NCBI GenBank assembly: GCA_030706265.1 | Contig: JAUZOX010000088.1 | Span: 1-8,665 of the forward strand | Direction of reading: 5' to 3' | Length of the DNA stretch: 8,665 nt | DNA from: Bacteroidota bacterium | GTDB taxonomy: Bacteria > Bacteroidota > Bacteroidia > Bacteroidales > Cfx3-03 | In this document: positions 1 to 5,942 of the stretch, in pieces | Numbering within the stretch: the stretch's first letter is position 1 | How the letters are laid out: each line of letters begins with the position of its first letter | The notes under the pieces: generated by a model | The model's input: only the letters and a program-made list of their open reading frames with translations | The model's database searches: none | Told to the model about the DNA's origin: nothing | Translations under genes and position numbers: made by a program

Positions 1-1104
1 CTGCATGTTCATTAATTTAATGGCATTGTAAGAGGGTTTAGGTACCAAATCATTGGTAACCGTCCCAAAATTTTGTTCCCAATCGTTTGGATCGGTACCG
101 TCATTTTTCCAGTCGTACCAGGTGGAAACCGGAATGCCTGCAAGCAGATTTGACAATTGCATCCTGACGATGAATGCAGCCTGGGTTTCCAACGGGAGGG
201 CTTTCAATGCTGTTGAATATCCCCATTCGCTGCTGATGATGGGCATGTTCTTTTTGGTTTGGGGGGCATAAGTTCCGACCAGCGCACGCAACTTCTGATA
301 ATCGGCTACTGCAGTTTCAGGCGATTTGGAATAGTTACGATATGGATGAATACTTACGGCATCCAGATATTCGAGTACACCCGATGAGAAAAAGGATTCA
401 AGATATGGCCAGGGCAGCTCAGAGGAAGCCGGCCCGATAATGGTGGCTTCCGGTACAGCGGCTTTAACGGCTTTACAGGTGGCCAATGCAAGGGCGGTAT
501 ATTGCTTGACGTCCGGCTTGGGTTTCCAGAAACTGATATTCGGTTCATTCCAAATTTCCCAGACGATGTTTTTGCCTTTAAAATGCGCTGCTGCGGCTGC
601 CGACCATCGGGCAAAAGCTGCAACACTCTCATCGTGTTGTGGCGAAGAGACTGCCTTTTGTTCCTTGCCGTTTAAAGGATTCTTAGAAACCGATGTTTCC
701 TCATAAAGCGAATTGGAGTAATCGAGAATATACAGGCCACCCAAACCACGCTTTTCAAGATTTGCGGTTAATTCATCAAACGCTTTCCAGTTGTACTCCC
801 CTTTTTGTCTTTCAATACCCTGCCATCCAAAATCGATCCTTACGAACTTAAACCCGGCAGCGGCGATCATATCCAGATCTTGTTCATGTCCGGTCACAAA
901 ATGGATGTTTACACCGGCACAGATCCGGTGAGAGGACCAGTTCAAAAACGGATTTCCGCCCTTTGAAAAGACAAATGTTTCATTATCCGTTCTCGTTGCC
1001 AATCCTTTCGATGCAGATTGCTGCGCATTTCCCCAAAAAGGAGATGCCGACAAGCATAAAGTACAGCAACTTAAAATCAAGACAAAAAGTAAAATTTGTT
1101 TCAT
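1..1104 (-). CDS. Secreted clan GH-A glycoside hydrolase (GH5/GH39-like), C-terminus beyond window
   Basis: The minus strand is open from an ATG at 1104 to the left edge: 368 codons, with no stop seen. The N-terminus (MKQILLFVLILSCC) is a signal peptide. Cleavage could follow NAQ near residue 28, or Cys13 could be a weak lipobox cysteine, so export is likely but the final location is uncertain. The rest reads as a (beta/alpha)8 clan GH-A hydrolase. VWEIWNEPN (181-189) supplies the likely acid/base Glu187, HPY (253-255) is a conserved active-site strand, and IISSEWGYS (289-297) supplies the likely nucleophile Glu293. A DWKNDGTDPND stretch (331-341) and VPKPSYNAIKLM (354-365) are typical of the end of the barrel, so little of the catalytic domain should be missing, though further domains could follow. 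Clan GH-A enzymes cleave beta-linked glycans with retention. I cannot fix the family (GH5, GH39 or PslG-like) or the substrate. No SusC/SusD genes or other carbohydrate genes are visible beside it. Confidence 0.85.
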   Translation of the reverse strand, partial: MKQILLFVLILSCCTLCLSASPFWGNAQQSASKGLATRTDNETFVFSKGGNPFLNWSSHRICAGVNIHFVTGHEQDLDMIAAAGFKFVRIDFGWQGIERQKGEYNWKAFDELTANLEKRGLGGLYILDYSNSLYEETSVSKNPLNGKEQKAVSSPQHDESVAAFARWSAAAAAHFKGKNIVWEIWNEPNISFWKPKPDVKQYTALALATCKAVKAAVPEATIIGPASSELPWPYLESFFSSGVLEYLDAVSIHPYRNYSKSPETAVADYQKLRALVGTYAPQTKKNMPIISSEWGYSTALKALPLETQAAFIVRMQLSNLLAGIPVSTWYDWKNDGTDPNDWEQNFGTVTNDLVPKPSYNAIKLMNMQ

Positions 1105-1228
1105 GCTATCTTCTATTTTACGTGAAGTTTTTATTGTATAGTTTCATTGAATTAAACAAAGGAGCTATGTGGTTTCTGTATCTCGGTAGAAACAACATTT
1201 TCGACGACATCCCGGATATTTCAGCGAA

Positions 1229-1262
1229 CAAAGTTACACATCGCAAAAATATAGCATCGCAA
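1229..1262 (-). promoter_or_regulatory. Candidate promoter for the glycoside hydrolase
   Basis: On the minus strand, TAACTTTG (1229-1236) fits the Bacteroidota -7 consensus TAnnTTTG. A TTG lies at 1260-1262, 23 nt upstream, at the long end of the accepted spacing. A second box, TATTTTTG (1244-1251), lies just upstream but has no TTG at a suitable distance. Use of the first box would give a leader of about 115-120 nt before the ATG at 1104. The region is AT-rich, so chance matches are possible. Confidence 0.35.
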
Positions 1263-1714
1263 TTAAATATATGATCAGTTTTGAATTAAAATCAACCTGC
1301 AATACCTTTTTCAGACTGATCCCGAATTCGTCGAAAAAATTGAAGACAGCGTCATCCTGTTTTAGTCGATAGTTGAAGAAACTTCTATTTTCAAGCCATC
1401 CCCAATGATCCCCAACTCGGTATGGAAAAATTCCACAAAAGCAGCAGAGCTTCTGCAACTAGAGTCATTGAAGATGTTTTGATGACGCGCTTTTCCTGAA
1501 CGGCTATCAATCCGACAAACAGTTGATATTGGGTCATTTGTGCCAGCTGCAGACCGCAACTACATTTCTGACTGGCATATTTTTTGCGCTGTTCTGAGTA
1601 TGCTTTCCTGTTCTATTTTTTGCCTCACCCAAACCAATCATGAAGGCAAGAAAAAAGCAAGCTTAAAAAGTATCCGAAATGGAAGGTAAAAGAGTGGTAA
1701 AATTTAGGTTTAAA

Positions 1715-1753
1715 GGATACTTAATGGATACTTAATGGATACTTAATGGATAC
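1715..1753. repeat. Three tandem 11-bp direct repeats (GGATACTTAAT) plus a partial copy
   Basis: GGATACTTAAT occurs at 1715-1725, 1726-1736 and 1737-1747 without mismatch, followed by GGATAC at 1748-1753. Related motifs flank the array: AAGTATCC in inverted orientation at 1668-1675, GTATC at 1761-1765 (forming a GATAC/GTATC dyad with 1749-1753) and GTATTT shortly after. An 11-bp period places each copy on nearly the same face of the helix, as in arrays of protein-binding sites. It may instead be a slippage-generated microrepeat. No adjacent gene identifies a binding protein. Confidence 0.85.
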
Positions 1754-2040
1754 CCTTAGAGTATCTATAAAGTATTTTTCTACTATGCATCAGTTTTTTT
1801 TCAATTATTCAAATTAACTGCTGTGTAGGGTAATATTAGAAACATGTTTTCTGAGGGGTGGAATTTTTCTGCAATTCTTTTAAAAAAAATCCCCTTCTCA
1901 CAATCACTATACAAACTTACATCATAATTTGATTCATACACACACCGAATAAAAATCAAGACCGGTGCCAAAGACATTGTTTAATTCGAAACCGAAGTTC
2001 AAGGTGTCTCTTGCGGGGGGAGAAGACCGGAATCAAAGTG

Positions 2041-2077
2041 AAAAGCCAACTACCGGTTACCGGTAAGTTGGCTTTTT
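2041..2077 (-). terminator. Terminator after tRNA-Leu (possibly bidirectional)
   Basis: A strong hairpin: AAAAGCCAACT (2041-2051) pairs with AGTTGGCTTTT (2066-2076). The stem continues across one bulged A (2065) as ACCGG/CCGGT, with a TTA loop (2057-2059). Read on the minus strand it ends in TTTT, about 30 nt beyond the tRNA-Leu 3' end. On the plus strand it is followed by five T's, so it could also stop transcription entering from the left. Confidence 0.85.
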
Positions 2078-2081
2078 CAGG

Positions 2082-2165
2082 TACCCGAAGCGGGACTTGA
2101 ACCCGCACGATCGCAATGATCAAAGGATTTTAAGTCCTTCGTGTCTACCATTCCACCACTCGGGC
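2082..2165 (-). tRNA. tRNA-Leu (anticodon UAA)
   Basis: This 84-nt class II tRNA has acceptor strands GCCCGAG and TTCGGGT, the first pair being G-U as in the E. coli Leu(UAA) tRNA. The D-arm region is GTGGAATGGTAGACAC. The anticodon stem is AAGGA/TCCTT around loop CTTAAAA, giving anticodon TAA at 2130-2132. The long variable arm pairs GATC with GATC, and the T-arm is GCGGG-TTCAAGT-CCCGC. The discriminator is A. CCA is not encoded, since the DNA continues CCT, so the end must be added by the CCA-adding enzyme. It reads leucine UUA and UUG codons. No separate TAnnTTTG box lies directly upstream, so it is probably transcribed from the tRNA-Gly promoter. Confidence 0.97.
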
Positions 2166-2179
2166 AGTTCTTTTATGTC

Positions 2180-2204
2180 AAAAAAACCCCGCTTTATTGC
2201 GAGG
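2180..2204 (-). terminator. Hairpin with T-tract between tRNA-Gly and tRNA-Leu
   Basis: On the minus strand, CCTCGC (2199-2204) pairs with GCGGGG (2187-2192), including one T-G wobble. The loop is AATAAA, and seven T's follow (2180-2186). It has the full form of an intrinsic terminator and lies about 20 nt after the tRNA-Gly 3' end. Because tRNA-Leu has no obvious promoter of its own, this may be a partial terminator. Confidence 0.75.
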
Positions 2205-2222
2205 CTTCATTCATTCTTTATG

Positions 2223-2295
2223 AGCGAAAGACGAGACTCGAACTCGCGACCCTAACCTTGGCAAGGTTATGCTCTACCAACTGAGCTACTTTCGC
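2223..2295 (-). tRNA. tRNA-Gly (anticodon GCC)
   Basis: This is a 73-nt cloverleaf with acceptor strands GCGAAAG and CTTTCGC. The D-arm is GCTCAGTTGGTAGAGC. The anticodon stem is TAACC/GGTTA around loop TTGCCAA, giving anticodon GCC at 2260-2262. The T-arm is GCGAG-TTCGAGT-CTCGT, closing with one wobble pair. The discriminator is U, normal for glycine tRNAs, and CCA is not encoded (TCA follows). It reads GGC and GGU codons. It is the first gene of the tRNA pair, about 27 nt after the predicted transcription start. Confidence 0.97.
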
Positions 2296-2327
2296 ATTAT
2301 TACGGCTGTTGTTGAAATTCAACGATG

Positions 2328-2356
2328 CAAAGATAAGAACTTTTTTATTTTCACAA
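2328..2356 (-). promoter_or_regulatory. Promoter of the tRNA-Gly/tRNA-Leu unit
   Basis: Minus strand: TTG (2354-2356), an 18-nt spacer, then TATCTTTG (2328-2335). This is a perfect match to the Bacteroidota -33/-7 pattern. It lies in the gap between the mutS stop and tRNA-Gly, so the tRNAs have their own promoter and do not depend on mutS read-through. Initiation would fall near 2322. Confidence 0.75.
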
Positions 2357-2374
2357 GGCATTCCCTGAAAAAAA

Positions 2375-5026
2375 TCATGTCTTTAATAATTTTTTTATCC
2401 CATTCAGTTTCATCAATGCCTCAACAGGAGTCAAAGTATCGATGTCGATGCTGATGATTTCATCTTTAATTTGCTCGAGCAGAGGATCGTTAAGTTGAAT
2501 AAAGCTTAATTGATACCCGCCGTTATCATCAGCCCGTTTCTTGCCGTTAATCTTTTTCTTTCCCAAAATTCCGTCATCGCTGTGGTTTTGTTCGAGCTGT
2601 GACAGCACCAGATTTGCCCTTTCGAGCACACTTTGCGGCATACCGGCCATGCGTGCCACGTGGATTCCAAAACTATGCTCACTTCCTCCGGGCAAAAGCT
2701 TGCGCAAAAAGATCACTTTATTTCCCACCTCTTTTACCGAGACATGATAATTTTTAATCCGCTTCATCGTCGTGGCCATCTGGTTAAGCTCGTGATAATG
2801 GGTGGCAAACAATACTTTGGGATTGAAGAGAGGATGATTGTGCAGGAACTCGGCAATAGCCCACGCTATGGAGATGCCGTCATAAGTACTGGTTCCCCTT
2901 CCGATCTCGTCCAGCAAAATCAGGCTTCGGGTTGAGATGTTGTTCAGGATACTGGCAGTTTCATTCATCTCGACCATAAAGGTAGACTCACCCGATGAAA
3001 TGTTGTCAGAGGCGCCGACACGGGTAAACACTTTATCAATGATTCCAAACTCGGCTTCATCGGCAGGAACGTAACACCCCATCTGGGCCATTAATACGAT
3101 CAGGGCTGTTTGCCTTAGTAAGGCCGATTTACCCGACATGTTTGGACCGGTTATGATCATGATCTGCTGATCCTTATCATCCAGTATGACATCATTGCCG
3201 ATATATTTCTCGCCCGGGGGCATATGTTGTTCGATGACAGGATGCCTGCCATTTTTGATATTCAAAAGATAAGAATCGTTGATCGTTGGCCTGACGTAAT
3301 GGTTGCGAAGAGAAACGGTAGCAAACGAAAGCAGACAGTCCAAACGTGCAATGAGGGAGGCATCAAGTTGCACTGGCTCAATATATCCGGATACTTTTGA
3401 AACCACCTCGTTATACAATTGATTTTCAATCGTCATGATCTTTTCCTCGGCACCCAGAATGGCCTCTTCATAGCGCTTCAATTCTTCGGTAATATAACGC
3501 TCCGCATTGACGAGGGTTTGTTTCCGTTCCCATTCTTCAGGGACTTTATCCTTATGAGAGTTGGTAACTTCAAGGTAATAGCCAAAGACATTGTTGTAAC
3601 CGATTTTGAGGGATGAAATACCGGTCCGGTCAACTTCCCTTTGCAGCATTTGCTGCAAATAGTCTTTTCCGGAATAGGCCATTTTTCTGAGTTCATCCAG
3701 TTCGGTCGAAATGCCTTCAGCAATGACGTGGCCCTTGTTTACTTGTACCGGAGGATCTTCCTGAATGTATTTTTCGATCAGTTCACACATGATCGGACAT
3801 GGGTTCAATTGCCCCGCCAACAATTTCAACGCCGTATTGCCACTGGACAAACAAATTGCACGGATGGGTTCTGTCGCACGCAAGGCACGGCTCAATTGCA
3901 AAATCTCCCTCGGATTGATTCTCCCGGTAGCGGTTTTGGATATCAGCCGTTCCATATCGCCGATGAGCCTGATCTGCTGACCCAGCTTTTCAATCACTTC
4001 CGGATTATCGAAAAGGTAGTTGACCGCATCAAGCCGCTCGTCAACTTTTTTCCGGTCTTTTAATGGAAGCAGCACCCATCGCTTCATTAAGCGGGAACCC
4101 ATCGGAGAAATCGTAACATCGATAACCTCGAGAAGTGTGGCTGCATTATCATTGGGCGAACTGATCAGTTCAAGATTCCGGATGGTAAATTTATCAAGCC
4201 AAACGAAATTGTCTTCTTCGATCCTGGATACTTTGCAGATATGCTGAACCCGGTCGTGTTGGGTCTCGGCCAGGTAATGCAGTGCCGCCCCTCCTGCTAT
4301 GACCCCCTGATTTAAATCTTCAATGCCAAATCCCTTGAGGGTCGTCGTTGAAAACTGGCGTGTCAACAAGTCAAATGCAAAATCGTAAGTGAAGACCCAA
4401 TCATCAAAGGTACTCATGTAAAACTTTTCTCCGAACAGTTCGGTAAACTCTCTCCGTTTGGAACGCTGAACCACAACTTCGTTCGGGCGATAAGTCTGAA
4501 GCAATTTATCAATATAATCATTGGATCCCTGGGCGATATAGAACTCCCCGGTAGAAATATCCAGAAACGAAATCCCTGAAATCTTGGCATCGAGATGCAC
4601 ACTGGCCAGGAAATTATTCTCCTTGTTCTCTAAAATTTTATCATTGTAAGATACTCCGGGTGTCACCAACTCGGTGACGCCACGCTTTACAATGGATTTG
4701 GCCAATTTAGGATCTTCCAGCTGGTCACAAATTGCCACCCTGTAACCCGACTTCACCAGTTTTGGCAAATAAGTATCGATGGCATGATGCGGGAAACCGG
4801 CTAATTCAATCGATGAGGCAGCGCCATTGGCTCGTTTGGTTAAAACAATTCCCAATATTGACGAGGCCTTTACGGCATCCTCGCCAAAGGTCTCATAAAA
4901 ATCTCCCACCCGGAAAAGCAACAACGCATCAGGATATTTTGCTTTGATGGCATTGTATTGTTTCATCAAAGGTGTTTCTGCTATATCTTTTGTCTTCGCC
5001 AACGCAACATTATTTAGATTTGACAA
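2375..5026 (-). CDS. mutS: DNA mismatch repair protein MutS
   Basis: Full-length MutS (883 residues as drawn, usual length about 850-890). It binds mispaired or looped DNA as a dimer and, with ATP, recruits MutL to begin repair. Domain I holds the mismatch-reading Phe-x-Glu motif in GDFYETF (Phe43, Glu45). Connector, core and clamp domains follow to about residue 570. The ATPase has Walker A GPNMSGKS (627-634), signature-like STFMVEM (681-687), Walker B LILLDEIGRGTST (702-714) and the H-loop ATHYHEL (His743). QLSFI (839-843) resembles the beta-clamp-binding motif, and the tail from about 848 is the C-terminal oligomerisation segment. All key residues are intact. The start is uncertain: the outermost candidate is TTG at 5026, in-frame TTG at 5002 gives MAKTKDIAETPLMKQY, and the first ATG (4966) would lose the conserved ETPL. 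No in-frame ATG lies upstream before a stop at 5069-5071. The gene diverges from the methyltransferase, and no mutL is visible. Confidence 0.97.
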   Translation of the reverse strand: MSNLNNVALAKTKDIAETPLMKQYNAIKAKYPDALLLFRVGDFYETFGEDAVKASSILGIVLTKRANGAASSIELAGFPHHAIDTYLPKLVKSGYRVAICDQLEDPKLAKSIVKRGVTELVTPGVSYNDKILENKENNFLASVHLDAKISGISFLDISTGEFYIAQGSNDYIDKLLQTYRPNEVVVQRSKRREFTELFGEKFYMSTFDDWVFTYDFAFDLLTRQFSTTTLKGFGIEDLNQGVIAGGAALHYLAETQHDRVQHICKVSRIEEDNFVWLDKFTIRNLELISSPNDNAATLLEVIDVTISPMGSRLMKRWVLLPLKDRKKVDERLDAVNYLFDNPEVIEKLGQQIRLIGDMERLISKTATGRINPREILQLSRALRATEPIRAICLSSGNTALKLLAGQLNPCPIMCELIEKYIQEDPPVQVNKGHVIAEGISTELDELRKMAYSGKDYLQQMLQREVDRTGISSLKIGYNNVFGYYLEVTNSHKDKVPEEWERKQTLVNAERYITEELKRYEEAILGAEEKIMTIENQLYNEVVSKVSGYIEPVQLDASLIARLDCLLSFATVSLRNHYVRPTINDSYLLNIKNGRHPVIEQHMPPGEKYIGNDVILDDKDQQIMIITGPNMSGKSALLRQTALIVLMAQMGCYVPADEAEFGIIDKVFTRVGASDNISSGESTFMVEMNETASILNNISTRSLILLDEIGRGTSTYDGISIAWAIAEFLHNHPLFNPKVLFATHYHELNQMATTMKRIKNYHVSVKEVGNKVIFLRKLLPGGSEHSFGIHVARMAGMPQSVLERANLVLSQLEQNHSDDGILGKKKINGKKRADDNGGYQLSFIQLNDPLLEQIKDEIISIDIDTLTPVEALMKLNGIKKLLKT

Positions 5027-5031
5027 ATTTA
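5024..5031 (-). promoter_or_regulatory. Possible -7 box for mutS, overlapping the outer start codon
   Basis: Minus strand TAAATTTG (5024-5031) fits TAnnTTTG, but no TTG sits 17-23 nt upstream. Its last three bases are the TTG codon at 5026. If it is functional, transcription would begin near 5018 and mutS would have to start at a downstream codon such as TTG 5002. Confidence 0.3.
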
Positions 5032-5069
5032 ATTTATTTGCAGGAATGTGCCTATTATTCCTTCCTTTT

Positions 5070-5077
5070 TATCTTTG
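5070..5077 (+). promoter_or_regulatory. -7 box for the RNA methyltransferase gene
   Basis: TATCTTTG is a perfect TAnnTTTG match ending 25 nt before the ATG at 5103. This predicts a start near 5083 and a leader of about 20 nt. The expected -33 TTG is not present at the right distance; the nearest similar bases are ATGTG near 5046-5050. Confidence 0.5.
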
Positions 5078-5102
5078 CATACGATTAAGATAATTATATA
5101 TA

Positions 5103-5648
5103 ATGCGAAAGTTAAAAAATAGTGAACTCGACAGACTGACAGTGGATGAATTCAAAAAGGCAGACAAATTTCCGATCGTCATTGTTCTTGATAATATCCG
5201 CAGTCAAAACAATATCGGTTCTGCATTCAGAACCGGAGACGCATTTAGAATTGAAAGTTTGTACTTGTGTGGTATAACCGCAACACCACCTCACAGGGAA
5301 ATCCATAAGACAGCACTTGGAGCCGAAAACACGGTGGAATGGAAATATTTTGACCATACTGCAGATGCCATTAACCAGCTAAGAGAAAAAGGATATAAAA
5401 TTGTAACGGTCGAACAGGCAGCTCAAAGCACTAAATTAAATGATTTTAAGCCTCCTGTTTCTGAAAAACTGGCATTGGTTTTTGGAAATGAGGTAGAGGG
5501 TGTCGATGATTCGATCATGGAAATGGCAGATTATTGTGTAGAAATTCCACAATTCGGAACCAAACATTCGTTAAACATCACCGTATCGCTTGGCATTGTA
5601 GTGTGGCACATTGCCTCCCAAACATTTATGCCACTCATTTCAAGATAA
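5103..5648 (+). CDS. TrmH/SpoU-family RNA 2'-O-methyltransferase (SPOUT fold)
   Basis: A 181-residue protein of the size and sequence of a minimal SpoU/TrmH methyltransferase, which transfers a methyl group from S-adenosylmethionine to a ribose 2'-OH in tRNA or rRNA. Motif 1 is NIRSQNNIGSAFRTGDAF (31-48) with the conserved Asn37 and Arg43. Motif 2 is LALVFGNEVEGV (123-134) with Glu130. Motif 3 is IPQFGTKHSLNITVSLGI (148-165) with Ser156 and Asn158. Motifs 2 and 3 form the trefoil knot that binds the cofactor and the dimer interface. There is no separate N-terminal RNA-binding domain beyond about 20 charged residues. The target cannot be read from the sequence: Gm18 of tRNA (TrmH), the tRNA wobble base (TrmL) and rRNA are all possible. 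The ATG at 5103 fits the -7 box at 5070-5077, with no Shine-Dalgarno sequence. It is divergent from mutS across 76 bp, and a 294-bp gap separates it from the next gene. Confidence 0.93.
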   Translation: MRKLKNSELDRLTVDEFKKADKFPIVIVLDNIRSQNNIGSAFRTGDAFRIESLYLCGITATPPHREIHKTALGAENTVEWKYFDHTADAINQLREKGYKIVTVEQAAQSTKLNDFKPPVSEKLALVFGNEVEGVDDSIMEMADYCVEIPQFGTKHSLNITVSLGIVVWHIASQTFMPLISR

Positions 5649-5886
5649 TTACAACCAGCCATTCGTTTCACTTATCGGACTAATTGGCCTATATCAATGA
5701 TGATTATCTTCAATGAAGCTGATTATTTGCCAATAATTTAAACAAATAAATTCAAAATCCGTTACACAATTAATATAGCATAATAATAATCACTCATTAT
5801 ACTTGTTTTTTAATAATAATTCATGTAGATTTACTGACTGAAATACAATTTAGTATTATTGAATAATATTTAATATAAAATAATTA
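5649..5886. other. AT-rich intergenic region
   Basis: No coding potential and no convincing terminator for the methyltransferase gene. ATTGGC (5683-5688) and GCCAAT (5729-5734) are inverted, but about 40 nt lie between them and no T-tract follows. The last 150 nt are extremely AT-rich, with many AATAAT and ATTATT runs, which would suit an upstream element for the strong-looking promoter that follows. Confidence 0.6.
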
Positions 5887-5913
5887 TTGGAGAAATTATT
5901 TTTCATAATTTTG
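5887..5913 (+). promoter_or_regulatory. Promoter of the OmpA/TPR outer-membrane protein gene
   Basis: TTG (5887-5889), a 16-nt spacer, then TAATTTTG (5906-5913), matching the Bacteroidota -7 consensus. The spacing is one or two bases shorter than usual. It predicts initiation near 5919 and a leader of about 24 nt before the ATG at 5943. The very AT-rich DNA upstream would help a strong promoter. Confidence 0.6.
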
Positions 5914-5942
5914 CATTGTAAAAACAGCTTAAATATTCACGT

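Larger units (their letters stand above)
1105..2040. other. Gene-free AT-rich intergenic region
   Basis: About 940 bp between the start of the hydrolase and the terminator after tRNA-Leu. All six frames are broken by stops, and the few open stretches of 60-100 codons lack composition or motifs resembling a protein. It contains the candidate hydrolase promoter (1229-1262), the 11-bp repeats (1715-1753), and an imperfect hairpin of GGGG (1855-1858) with CCCC (1891-1894) extended by a T-run/A-run. There is also an isolated minus-strand -7-like box TAAGTTTG (1912-1919) and a loose repeat pair, AAGACCGG-N3-CAAAG, at 1958-1973 and 2023-2038. Composition between about 1290 and 1640 is less AT-rich than the flanks, which would fit a decayed gene, but I recognise no protein in it. 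Confidence 0.7.

Noticed and set aside
963..1274. Plus-strand 103-codon open frame across the hydrolase start
   Set aside because: It overlaps the signal-peptide end of the hydrolase and its promoter region and shows no protein-like features, so it is a shadow frame.
1234..1559. Minus-strand open stretches with a faint transposase look (a GDHWGWLENRSF segment)
   Set aside because: The resemblance to the HWGIEN-type motif of some transposases is a few residues only. The frames are short and broken, and no inverted terminal repeats or target duplication are visible.
2082..2165. tRNA-Leu as an attachment site for an integrated element to its left
   Set aside because: No second copy of the tRNA 3' end is found in 1-2081, and no integrase gene is present.
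2368..2396. Hairpin at the mutS stop codon as a terminator
   Set aside because: The stem is almost all A-T pairs with a wobble and overlaps the stop codon. It is too weak to call, so how the mutS transcript ends remains unknown.
2541..4947. Plus-strand open frames inside mutS, the longest about 140 codons
   Set aside because: They are antisense shadows of a well-supported gene, with no family motifs and no promoter of their own.
5683..5734. ATTGGC/GCCAAT inverted repeat as the methyltransferase terminator
   Set aside because: The loop is about 40 nt, the stem is only 6 bp, and no T-tract follows.
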